A stretch of 62,120 bases of DNA. Source: Candidatus Marivariicella framensis (GTDB taxonomy: Bacteria; Bacteroidota; Bacteroidia; Flavobacteriales; Flavobacteriaceae). Shown here in pieces: positions 54,795 through 62,120 of this stretch (position 1 is the stretch's first letter; every line of letters starts with the position of its first letter). A model generated the notes under the pieces. The model was not told the DNA's origin, ran no database searches, and saw nothing but the letters and a program-made list of their open reading frames with translations. The position numbers and the translations under genes are program-made. The stretch is from NCBI GenBank assembly GCA_905182735.1, contig CAJJCT010000006.1, positions 1-62,120 of the forward strand. Reading direction: 5' to 3'.

Positions 54795-55583
54795 TTATAT
54801 ATTTATTTCAAGTCCATAAACAAAATCTGTATCGTTTTTCAGACGTTTAATATAGTTAACAGAACGGTACCTTACAACATATCTGACGTAAGTACTTAAT
54901 TTTTCGTTGATTTTAAAACGAATATATTGATTGCCAAAAACTCTAACATTACCAATCTCATTATACTTCCATTGAGAATAAATAGTTGTTGTAGAGGTTA
55001 CATTTTCAAATAGTTTTACAGATGAAAATACATTAAAAGAAATTCGAGTGGTTTTTTGACTAGAACTTTCATATTCTATGTTTTCATAACGATACTTAGG
55101 ATAAGCTTCAAATTCATAAAAAGGACCAACAGCTATATCAAAATAATTTTTGTCTTTTTTGTAAAGGTGTTGTCTAAGCCCAACACCAAAGAGTGTCCTT
55201 TCTTCAATAAAAGATCTTGCGCTTTCTCCAGTTTGAAGAAACATAAATAAGCTGTGGTCTTCGTTTAGAATTCGATTCCATCTAAATTGAAGATTAGTGG
55301 TTTTGTCAAAGTTATTACCATTAAACTTAGTTGAAGAATGTGAAAAAGTAAGGCGAAAAAGATCATTTTTAATTCTTGATCCAAGAGTGACATCAGCTCT
55401 TATAAATGACAGGTCAAAATTACCAGTTTTTTTATCACCCATAAAGTTTGCAAAAGCATGAAAAGTTGAATCAATTTTTTTTAAACTTGACTCAGTATCA
55501 ACTATAGTTTGAGAAAACAATGTGTTTGAAATAAAAATTATTCCAATAAAATAGAGATACTTGTTTTTCAAAATTAAAAGCAT
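54795..55583 (-). CDS. DUF481-like outer-membrane beta-barrel protein
   Basis: The protein has a signal peptide ending near TLFSQ, then amphipathic beta strands with alternating aromatic residues through to the C-terminus, as in DUF481/YdiY-like barrels. The frame is open to 55631, but the ATG at 55583 (MLLILKNK) directly precedes the signal peptide, giving 262 residues. It is the first gene of the six-gene leftward signalling operon. A weak promoter may lie just upstream, with TTG and TATCTTCG about 22 bases apart. Confidence 0.7.
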   Translation of the reverse strand: MLLILKNKYLYFIGIIFISNTLFSQTIVDTESSLKKIDSTFHAFANFMGDKKTGNFDLSFIRADVTLGSRIKNDLFRLTFSHSSTKFNGNNFDKTTNLQFRWNRILNEDHSLFMFLQTGESARSFIEERTLFGVGLRQHLYKKDKNYFDIAVGPFYEFEAYPKYRYENIEYESSSQKTTRISFNVFSSVKLFENVTSTTTIYSQWKYNEIGNVRVFGNQYIRFKINEKLSTYVRYVVRYRSVNYIKRLKNDTDFVYGLEINI

Positions 55584-55639
55584 ATTTGTTTTTCGAAGAT
55601 AATTAAAAAATGAATTAAGGCTACAATGCATAGAATTAA

Positions 55640-56548
55640 TTATTTCAACTTAGATATTTCTTTAATATGACTTGGCCTTGTTTCGCAACAACCCCCTAAT
55701 ATTGTTGCTCCTGCATTTTTGAATTTTTTAACAAATTCAGCAAACTTCTTGGGGTTTAGGTCATTTCTCTTTCCTAAAAACTCATTCGGATTACCAGAAG
55801 CGCTTTTCTGGTAATTATCTGCATACCCTGACTTTGGATTTGTAAGTTTAAACCCATTAAGTTTAAACCCAAAAGGCACCCCCAAACTTTTTATTTCCGC
55901 TAGATTTAATTCATAATTTTCAGGAGATACACAAGAAAGCATTAATCCGATCAAATTATTGTGTTCAATTTTATTTATAATATCTGTAATTTTTTCTCCA
56001 CTTGGCAACCTTACACCTTCAGAAATATGAGCTCCAATTAAATAGTATTTATTAAATGATTTTATAGCTTCAATCGCTAGTTTAAATTCATTAACACTGC
56101 TATAAACATCTAGGTAAAAAAAATCAATATACGGGTTAAGTATTTTTGCCTGATCATAAAAATTTTCTTTAATTTCAGCATCAGGTCTAGTGTCAGATTC
56201 ATAAACCAAGTTTTGAGGGGGTAGGCCTCCAGCTATTAAAATATGCGGATTTAATTCTTTCGCTTTTTTTGCTATTTCTCCTGCTTTAATATTTAAGTAT
56301 TCGAACTTATCTTCGATATTGTTTTCTCTAAGCCTTATTCTTTTAGAGCTAAATGTTGTTGTTACAATAACTTCTGCACCAGCCCTTATAAAGTCTAAAT
56401 GTGTCTCCAAAACAAGTTGATGATATTTTTCATGTAATAACGCGTTGGCACTCCATAAAGTTCCATTTACATCAAGACCTCTTGCAAGCAACTCTTGGCC
56501 CATTCCCCCATCTAAAATTCTTACTTCTTTAAAAAATTTTTTATCCAA
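55640..56548 (-). CDS. Homocysteine S-methyltransferase family protein
   Basis: The 302-residue protein has N-terminal ILDGGMGQELLARG and Zn-type cysteines Cys206 (SCVSP), Cys287 and Cys288 (GGCCETRPSH), as in the Pfam family S-methyl_trans. Such enzymes move a methyl group from S-methylmethionine, betaine or a related donor to homocysteine. Donor specificity is not readable. It is 56 bases upstream of the beta-barrel gene on the same strand and could feed transcription into the signalling operon. Confidence 0.88.
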   Translation of the reverse strand: MDKKFFKEVRILDGGMGQELLARGLDVNGTLWSANALLHEKYHQLVLETHLDFIRAGAEVIVTTTFSSKRIRLRENNIEDKFEYLNIKAGEIAKKAKELNPHILIAGGLPPQNLVYESDTRPDAEIKENFYDQAKILNPYIDFFYLDVYSSVNEFKLAIEAIKSFNKYYLIGAHISEGVRLPSGEKITDIINKIEHNNLIGLMLSCVSPENYELNLAEIKSLGVPFGFKLNGFKLTNPKSGYADNYQKSASGNPNEFLGKRNDLNPKKFAEFVKKFKNAGATILGGCCETRPSHIKEISKLK

Positions 56549-56713
56549 TTTGCTTTACTTTAAATTCACAATAATTATATGACTGCAAGATAATTTAAAA
56601 TCACTATTTCAGATTTAATATTTAACTTCAAAAGTTTATAATTTTCTCAAACTCATTAATAATAGATTTTTAACTTTGATAAATTAACACACTAGATAAT
56701 ATAAGTTTAAACA

Positions 56714-58195
56714 ATGATTGAGTTAGTAAAAAGAGCAATAAAGTTTTCTAAAAGGATAGCTGTTATATCAAATCAAACGGAATATAATTATGATCAATTA
56801 TTAAGAAAATCAAATTCTATAGCCAGCAGCCTACTGGACAATCAAATAGATTTATCAGAGGAGCGAGTAGCTTTTTTAATCCCGTCAAGCTTTGAATATG
56901 TAGTGACTCAATGGGCTATTTGGAGAGCAGGAGGGATAGCTGTTCCCTTATGCACCCTTCATCCCCTTCCGTCTCTTAGATATGTAATTGAAGACTCTGA
57001 AGCTTCAATATTGATTGTTAGTAAAGAGTACAAAGCGCTTTTAGAGCCAATAGCAAAACAGCTTAAAATTAGATTATTAGTCGTTGACGATTTGTTAGAC
57101 ACCCCAAGGATAGATTTACCTGAAGTTTCTATGGACAGAAGAGCTATGATACTATACACTAGCGGAACAACTAACCTACCTAAGGGGGTCGTAACAACTC
57201 ATGAAAACATTCAATTTCAAACAGAATGTCTTGTAAATGCTTGGTGCTGGGAATCAACCGATCGAATTTTAAACATCCTTCCCTTACATCACATTCACGG
57301 AATTATTAATGTTTTAAGCTGTGCTTTATGGTCAGGAGCATGCTGTGAATTTTTACCAAAATTTGATTCTAAAAAAGTATGGCAAAAATTAACAACAGAT
57401 CAACTATCCTTGTTCATGGCAGTTCCTACAATTTATTTTAAACTGATAGATTTTTGGGAATCATCTTCAGAAAAAGATAAAGTTAGGCTTTCAGGGGGAA
57501 TAAAAAATTTAAGGTTAATGGTTTCTGGATCTGCGGCTTTACCGGTTCCTGTTTTAAACAAGTGGAAAAAAATCACATCTCACACCCTTTTAGAGCGTTA
57601 TGGAATGACAGAAATAGGAATGGCTCTCTCCAACTCTTATACAAAGGAAAGACGTCCAGGTTATGTGGGATTGCCTTTGCCAGGAGTTCAAGTTCGACTT
57701 GTTGATTCAAATGGAAATAACGTAAAAGAAACAGGAGAGCTTGGCGAAATTCAAATTAAAGGCCCCAATGTCTTTAAAGAGTATTGGAAAAATCCCAAAG
57801 CAACACTGGGTTCATATCAAGATGGATGGTTCAAAAGCGGAGACGTAGCTATTTTCAATAATGGAATGTATAAAATTCTAGGCAGGGACTCTGTAGACAT
57901 TATTAAATCAGGAGGATACAAAATTTCTGCATTAGAAATTGAAGATGTACTGCTAAGACATCCAAAAATTAAAGAATGTGCAGTTGTAGGTGTTCCGGAT
58001 AATGAATGGGGTGAAATAGTTGCCGCAAGTATAATTGTAAGTGACAAAAACATTGATTTTAATTCTTTAAAAGTCTGGGCAAAAGAATTATTGCCAGCAT
58101 ATAAAATTCCAAGAAAATTTATTGTTCAAGACGAGCTGCCAAGAAACACACTAGGTAAGGTTACTAAAAAGGTTTTAAAGAAGGCCTTTGACTGA
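56714..58195 (+). CDS. Acyl-CoA synthetase, malonyl-CoA synthetase-like
   Basis: The 493-residue ANL ligase has the P-loop MILYTSGTTNLPKGV, RYGMTEIGMALS, GVGLP-type linker sequence, the hinge FKSGDVAIFNNGMYKILGRDS and the catalytic Lys482 in LGKVTK. The segment ERYGMTEIGMALSNSY followed by RRPGYVGLPLPGVQVR resembles ACSF3/MatB-type malonyl- and methylmalonyl-CoA synthetases more than long-chain ligases. Substrate is inferred. It is divergent from the methyltransferase gene. Confidence 0.85.
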   Translation: MIELVKRAIKFSKRIAVISNQTEYNYDQLLRKSNSIASSLLDNQIDLSEERVAFLIPSSFEYVVTQWAIWRAGGIAVPLCTLHPLPSLRYVIEDSEASILIVSKEYKALLEPIAKQLKIRLLVVDDLLDTPRIDLPEVSMDRRAMILYTSGTTNLPKGVVTTHENIQFQTECLVNAWCWESTDRILNILPLHHIHGIINVLSCALWSGACCEFLPKFDSKKVWQKLTTDQLSLFMAVPTIYFKLIDFWESSSEKDKVRLSGGIKNLRLMVSGSAALPVPVLNKWKKITSHTLLERYGMTEIGMALSNSYTKERRPGYVGLPLPGVQVRLVDSNGNNVKETGELGEIQIKGPNVFKEYWKNPKATLGSYQDGWFKSGDVAIFNNGMYKILGRDSVDIIKSGGYKISALEIEDVLLRHPKIKECAVVGVPDNEWGEIVAASIIVSDKNIDFNSLKVWAKELLPAYKIPRKFIVQDELPRNTLGKVTKKVLKKAFD

Positions 58196-58319
58196 CATTT
58201 TTCATACGCCCACTTAGCTTTTTCCTAAAAACATTTATGTATTCTTGACGGTCTTTAGGTTTGATTGTTTTTTGAATCATATCAATTAAATATTGATGTG
58301 CCCATCTTCTTTTGTGATA
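58164..58319 (-). pseudogene. Possible gene remnant (52 open codons)
   Basis: On the minus strand, codons from 58319 to a stop at 58164-58166 read a protein-like stretch containing KRRWAHQYLIDMIQ and INVFRKKLSGRM. Two adjacent stops interrupt the same frame just upstream, while codons before them (FRMSDKASNGREL) look continuous with it. This may be the tail of a decayed gene. The first ATG is at 58280. It overlaps the 3' end of the acyl-CoA synthetase gene by 32 bases. I do not recognise the family. Confidence 0.3.
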
Positions 58320-58377
58320 CTATCACAATTCCCTTCCATTACTGGCCTTATCAGACATTCTGAAAATGAATTCTTCT

Positions 58378-59343
58378 TTATTTTAATGTTTTTGTCATAA
58401 ATTCTTTTGCAAACACAAATGATTTAGCTCTTGCATTGCTATTTCCTCCGATAGTTACACCTTTAGAGGCGCAAAATAAGAAGCCCACTTTTTGAAGAAA
58501 AGGATTAGACATTGGAATATTAAAGTAATTTGTCAGTACTTCACCATCACTTGTTAACTTAAACATACAATCTTTAAAACTATAGCCATTTTCATTGGTT
58601 TGCAACCCTCCTTCTCTATCAAAGCCATGATGAGAATTTTCATAAATTGTTATATCAATGTTAGAATGACCTCTTAGCTTATTGACTAAATTATTACAAG
58701 GATCCGAAGGCGTCCAATCATCTAAATCTCCTATTAAAATATGAATTGGAGATTGAGTGAAATCTAGATTTTCAGGTTCAAAAAAACAAGGTGGATAAAA
58801 TGCTAAATGTGAAGAAAATTTTAATTTTTCACTTATAGCGTTTTTAAGGGGAAGCCAAGCTGAAAACAAAGCGACTCCTCCCCCTAAGCTCCATCCTGTT
58901 ATGGAGATTTTTTCATTATTTATCAATGGGTGAGCAGATAATTTTTCTAAAGCTTTGTATGAATCGACTATCATTGCAGCAGTTGTGACTTGATTTTGTT
59001 TTCCAACAGTGGATTCAATGCCTCGACTCTTAAAACTATTTAGTTCAAAAGTTGCAAATCCAGATTCTTGATACATTTTTAAGTACTCCAGGTGATGTTT
59101 TTTCCAACCTAAACTTCCAGCTACACCAATTATCAAAGGATATTTTTTTTTTGGATTCAGAGAGTCAAACGGAACAATTAATTTGCCAAAAACTTTTTGA
59201 TCTTCTAAGTTTTCAAAATTAGAAATAACGTCGTTTAACGAAAATGGGTTAGAGCTTAAAAAAGTTATTTTTTCTTGATAATTTTGACTTTTTAAAGAAA
59301 GAGACAAGAATATAAATATGTATATAAAAGGTTTGACAATCAT
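58378..59343 (-). CDS. Secreted alpha/beta hydrolase (dienelactone hydrolase-like)
   Basis: The protein has a signal peptide ending near LSLKSQ and an alpha/beta hydrolase fold with the nucleophile motif GWSLGGGVAL, the acid in GDLDDWTP and the catalytic His in NSHHGFDREG. The frame is open to 59376, but the ATG at 59343 (MIVKPFIY) sits right before the signal peptide, giving 321 residues. The substrate is unknown. Confidence 0.8.
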   Translation of the reverse strand: MIVKPFIYIFIFLSLSLKSQNYQEKITFLSSNPFSLNDVISNFENLEDQKVFGKLIVPFDSLNPKKKYPLIIGVAGSLGWKKHHLEYLKMYQESGFATFELNSFKSRGIESTVGKQNQVTTAAMIVDSYKALEKLSAHPLINNEKISITGWSLGGGVALFSAWLPLKNAISEKLKFSSHLAFYPPCFFEPENLDFTQSPIHILIGDLDDWTPSDPCNNLVNKLRGHSNIDITIYENSHHGFDREGGLQTNENGYSFKDCMFKLTSDGEVLTNYFNIPMSNPFLQKVGFLFCASKGVTIGGNSNARAKSFVFAKEFMTKTLK

Positions 59344-59506
59344 ACTTAATTGACTTTGAAACCTTAAAGTTAACATTCATATTTTAATATTTTGTTTTTT
59401 TTAGACAATTCACACCTTGACTTGTAAAATTGAGAAGCCAATAAAATTTAATTGTTTTTTGCAATTAAATTATTATACTGATTCCTTAATCATAAAACAA
59501 GATGAA

Positions 59507-59707
59507 ATGAAAAAGCTAATAGATAAATATCAATTCATAATTGGCACGGTAATTATTCTTGCTCTTGTGATAAAAGATACAATAGGTGCAGGTATTTTAA
59601 CATTTGAAGTTACTGACAATTGGTTGCCTTTTGAACTGACAATTACATTATATATTATTTCAATAGCCTTATTAGGCAGACACATATATCAAAAAAACAA
59701 AAGATAG
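59507..59707 (+). CDS. Small two-helix membrane protein
   Basis: From the ATG at 59507 the product has 66 residues with two membrane helices (about 9-25 and 38-57) and a basic tail (RHIYQKNKR). The open frame extends upstream to 59417, but that part has no membrane or signal character. I do not recognise a family. A second tiny membrane protein follows 21 bases later. Confidence 0.5.
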   Translation: MKKLIDKYQFIIGTVIILALVIKDTIGAGILTFEVTDNWLPFELTITLYIISIALLGRHIYQKNKR

Positions 59708-59728
59708 TTAAAACTGAAAACACGTGAA

Positions 59729-59842
59729 ATGAAATTTAGAGACTTTATTTATAATAAAGAGACAAAAGAATCCCACTTAGCTGGAGTTATTCTTTTAATT
59801 ATTGTCATCTTAATTTGTGGAGCTGGTATATCTAGTAGGTAA
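59729..59842 (+). CDS. Tiny single-pass membrane protein
   Basis: The 37-codon frame starts MKFRDFIYNKETKES and continues into one strong membrane helix (about residues 18-33), then a short SSR tail. A polar N-terminus, a single helix and location directly after another small membrane gene make it a plausible real gene. No family is recognised, and such short frames can be chance. Confidence 0.4.
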   Translation: MKFRDFIYNKETKESHLAGVILLIIVILICGAGISSR

Positions 59843-59912
59843 AATACTCTAAACCACATGCATATCTTCTTCAGTAAGTTCAGGTGTTTCTAATTTCCTT
59901 ACATTTAAGAAT

Positions 59913-61619
59913 ATGAAAAAGCTAATTCTACTATTAATGTTTATTCAGCTTATTTTTTCTTGTTCTAAAGAATCTGACAAGCTAAATGAAATTATTGAAA
60001 AATATGAAGCTGAAAGAGATTATAAATTTAAGAGGAATGAGTCTGTAGAAAACACGATTAAGTATCATCAAGCGGAAGCTGATTTTGCAAAAGAAATAAT
60101 AGAAAAATTAGAAATGATTTCTGTTGGTGAATTATCTGAATCAGAAATCATATCAAGAGAATTGTTATTGTTTGTTTTGAAAAATGAAATCGATTTTAAT
60201 AAATACAAAATGTATTTAAATACTATTACCAACGAAAATGCTTTTCATTTGAACTTGTCTAGAATGGGAAACCAAACTCTTGAAAACAAGAAACAGGTTC
60301 TGAATTACTTAAAACAACTTGACAGTTTGCCACAACATATAGGATACAACTTAAATTTGTTAAGAACTTCCCTAGACGAAGGAATGGCTCAACCAAGAGC
60401 AGTTTTTAGTAATTACAATTATAGCTATGATAAACACATAGTTTCAAATCCAACAGAAAGTGAATTTTATAAACCATTTCATGATTTACCAGATTCATTT
60501 TCTAATGAATTAAAAGATTCTATTATTAAAGTAGCTAAGAAAAGCGTTCAAAAAAATGCTATAAATCAATATAAAAAAATTAAAAATTTTTTTATATATG
60601 AGTATTTTCCAAATACAAGAAAAGAATTAGGAATATCTTCTATTCCAAATGGAAAAGAGTTTTATCAAAATCGAATAAACTATTACACTACTAGTAATCA
60701 ATATTCTGCTGATGATATTCACCAAATTGGAATAAAAGAAGTGGCAAGAATTAAAACAGAAATGTGTAAAATAATTGATAATCTTGAATTTAAAGGAAGC
60801 TTTGCAGAATTCTTAAAATTTCTTCGATCGGATGAGCAGTTTTATCCAAAAACAGCTAAAGAATTATTAATTTTTGCACGCGATATTTCTAAAAGAATTG
60901 ATGCTGAATTACCCAAGTTTTTTAAAACATTGCCTAGAAAGCCATATGGTGTAGTTTCGGTTCCTGCAGATCTTGCTCCAAATTATACAGGAGGACGATA
61001 TTATTCAGGTGGTCATAACGAACCAACAGCAGGGTTTTATTGGGTTAACACCTATAATTTATCTAGTAGAACTTTATATACAATTCCTGCTTTAACAGCT
61101 CACGAGGCAGTTCCTGGACATCATTTACAAATTTCATTAAATAGTGAATTGTCTAATTCAATTCCAGAGTTTAGAAGAAAATTATATATATCTGCTTATG
61201 GGGAAGGGTGGGGATTGTATTCAGAATACTTAGTTGATGAAATGGGTATTTATACAACTCCATATGAAAAATTTGGTCAATTAACTTATGAAATGTGGAG
61301 AGCATGCAGACTGGTTGTTGATACAGGGGTACATTCAAAAAATTGGACAAGAAAACAAATGATTGATTATATGGCTGAGAACACTGCTTTATCAATTCAT
61401 GAAATAAATACAGAAACAGATCGATATATTTCTTGGCCAGGGCAAGCTCTTTCATATAAAATAGGAGAAATAAAAATACGAGAGCTTCGTGAAAAAGCAG
61501 AAACTGCTCTAGGTGAAAAGTTTGATATTCGTGAGTTTCACGAAATTATTCTTGAAGAAGGGACTATAACACTATCTATTATGGAAAACAGAATAAACTC
61601 TTATATAAAGAAAAAATAA
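59913..61619 (+). CDS. DUF885 family lipoprotein (putative metalloprotease)
   Basis: The 568-residue protein has a lipoprotein signal ending IFSC (Cys17) and the DUF885 core. That core carries HEAVPGHHLQ (His397, Glu398, His403, His404) and, further on, YGEGWGLYSEYL with Glu431, which together resemble a Zn-peptidase site. Family members are thought to be exported peptidases. Length is normal. It is the last protein gene before the tRNA and has no operon partner on its strand. Confidence 0.85.
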   Translation: MKKLILLLMFIQLIFSCSKESDKLNEIIEKYEAERDYKFKRNESVENTIKYHQAEADFAKEIIEKLEMISVGELSESEIISRELLLFVLKNEIDFNKYKMYLNTITNENAFHLNLSRMGNQTLENKKQVLNYLKQLDSLPQHIGYNLNLLRTSLDEGMAQPRAVFSNYNYSYDKHIVSNPTESEFYKPFHDLPDSFSNELKDSIIKVAKKSVQKNAINQYKKIKNFFIYEYFPNTRKELGISSIPNGKEFYQNRINYYTTSNQYSADDIHQIGIKEVARIKTEMCKIIDNLEFKGSFAEFLKFLRSDEQFYPKTAKELLIFARDISKRIDAELPKFFKTLPRKPYGVVSVPADLAPNYTGGRYYSGGHNEPTAGFYWVNTYNLSSRTLYTIPALTAHEAVPGHHLQISLNSELSNSIPEFRRKLYISAYGEGWGLYSEYLVDEMGIYTTPYEKFGQLTYEMWRACRLVVDTGVHSKNWTRKQMIDYMAENTALSIHEINTETDRYISWPGQALSYKIGEIKIRELREKAETALGEKFDIREFHEIILEEGTITLSIMENRINSYIKKK

Positions 61620-61766
61620 AACTACTATTATCCATCAAATTAGGAAATCTGTTTTTAAAAGCTTATTTCATTACTTGAAGTCTTTTGAAGATATAGGCGG
61701 TTTTACTGACGATTAATATTGTTGCATGATTTTACGGGTAAGACTTTTTTAAATTCTAAATACGCT

Positions 61767-61774
61767 TATATTTG
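61767..61774 (+). promoter_or_regulatory. Candidate -7 box upstream of the CAT-anticodon tRNA
   Basis: TATATTTG followed by CACC fits TAnnTTTG and resembles the box before tRNA-Cys (TATTTTTGCACC). It lies 115 bases before the tRNA, which would imply a long 5' leader or a second small transcript in between. Confidence 0.4.
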
Positions 61775-61889
61775 CACCTAAGTTGTTGAAATGCTGAAAG
61801 TGGTGTTTAAGTCAATATTGTGATTTTGAATAAAACACTTACCAATACAACATTAAGATGCTCTGTCAAGCACTGATACCATTGACAAC

Positions 61890-61966
61890 GGTCCTATAGC
61901 TCAGTTGGTTAGAGTAGCTGACTCATAATCAGTTGGTCCCAGGTTCGAGTCCTGGTGGGACCACCA
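61890..61966 (+). tRNA. tRNA with CAT anticodon: tRNA-Ile2 (lysidine type) or elongator tRNA-Met
   Basis: A full cloverleaf folds: acceptor GGTCCTA/TGGGACC, D arm with AGCTCAGTTGGTTAGAG, anticodon loop CTCATAA and T arm CCAGG-TTCGAGT-CCTGG. The discriminator is A and CCA is encoded (61964-61966). CAT is shared by Met and by Ile2 tRNAs in which lysidine is added by TilS. The acceptor C4-G69 and C5-G68 pairs are ones I recall as TilS determinants in E. coli, so tRNA-Ile2 is possible. It lacks initiator features. Confidence 0.9.
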
Positions 61967-61970
61967 ACAA

Positions 61971-62012
61971 AAACCGTAATGTCTTTATAAACAAGGTGTT
62001 ACGGTTTTTTAT
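61971..62012 (+). terminator. Rho-independent terminator after the CAT-anticodon tRNA
   Basis: AAACCGTAA and TTACGGTTT form a nine-base-pair stem (61971-61979 with 61999-62007), followed by a run of T. It begins five bases after the tRNA CCA end. Confidence 0.8.
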
Positions 62013-62120
62013 TTGCTATTATGGCAACATATTGGCAACAAATCATATGTTTTTTGTTACCTGCGCGTTACTAAAAGTCAAAAAAAGCCGACCCAAGAGC
62101 TTAAATAACCACCCCCACTA
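62013..62120. other. Unassigned right end
   Basis: No gene could be supported here. An eight-base word TGGCAACA occurs twice (62022-62029 and 62033-62040). Short open frames run off the edge, including one from an ATG at about 62049. Elements integrated at tRNA 3' ends often begin at such places, but nothing here shows one. Confidence 0.3.

Noticed and set aside
59716-59730. Third parS-like site (CACGTGAAA in AAAACACGTGAAATG)
   Set aside because: Only the right half matches; the left half of the palindrome is missing.
62013-62120. Integrated element starting at the tRNA
   Set aside because: No integrase, attachment repeat of the tRNA end, or other mobile gene is visible in the short stretch available.
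1-62120. CRISPR arrays, insertion sequences and rRNA genes
   Set aside because: I found no regularly spaced direct repeats, transposase-like proteins or rRNA segments in the window.

Overview
The window looks like chromosomal DNA from a marine-type member of the Flavobacteriia (Bacteroidota). The base composition is strongly AT-rich. Many genes belong to families largely confined to this group: a SprE/PorW-like type IX secretion lipoprotein, DUF5687, DUF4254, DUF6427, DUF6341 and DUF4837. Promoter-like TAnnTTTG boxes sit close to many start codons, as expected for Bacteroidota. The gene order (SprE-bactofilin-AtpZ upstream of the atp genes; mnmG-ybeY; gltX-SPFH-glnS-folB-tRNA-Cys; rnr/rpiB; rnpA) is ordinary core flavobacterial synteny, so most of the first 41 kb is housekeeping.

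Layout. 1-5.8 kb: a leftward operon (DUF5687, ABC ATPase, SprE/PorW, bactofilin, AtpZ, membrane protein) running toward the atp genes outside the window. 5.9-9.9 kb: a ferredoxin reductase and a GT9/DUF4254/DUF6427 group. 9.9-15.5 kb: a leftward envelope operon (M23 peptidase, GH3-like enzyme, glycosyltransferase, polysaccharide pyruvyl transferase, purD). 15.6-27.1 kb: tatA, pgk, holB, methyltransferase, mnmG, ybeY, gltX, SPFH protein, glnS, folB and tRNA-Cys. 27.1-31.7 kb: head-GIN protein, rnr, a 0.5-kb very AT-rich gap, rpiB, GNAT and rnpA. 31.7-41.8 kb: M1 peptidase, MBL hydrolase, cation/proton antiporter, esterase, lepA, dusB, FtsX-like permease and rbfA. 42-55.6 kb: a large signalling locus. 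55.6-61.6 kb: homocysteine methyltransferase-like protein, acyl-CoA synthetase, hydrolase, small membrane proteins and a DUF885 lipoprotein. 61.9 kb: a tRNA with a CAT anticodon.

Two points stand out. First, two perfect parS-type 16-mers flank mnmG, and the classic origin neighbours (atp genes, gidA/mnmG, rnpA) all lie within about 31 kb. With the AT-rich gap at 30.0-30.5 kb carrying a perfect DnaA-box match, this suggests that the window is close to oriC.

Second, the 42-55.6 kb locus holds a complete-looking outside-to-inside signalling chain in two convergent operons whose last stop codons overlap. The + operon encodes an RsbW-like HATPase, a STAS protein with a phosphorylatable-type serine, and a GAF-PAS-class III nucleotide cyclase. 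The - operon encodes an outer-membrane beta-barrel (DUF481-like), a three-helix Pycsar-effector-like membrane protein (PycTM/DUF5706), and two tandem copies of a TPR lipoprotein plus a giant beta-propeller/TM/PP2C phosphatase. No sigma factor is present. I infer a partner-switching module whose output is a cyclic-nucleotide cyclase, with the PycTM-like protein as possible effector. I know of no described system with this combination, but that cannot be checked here. All functional statements are from sequence reading only.
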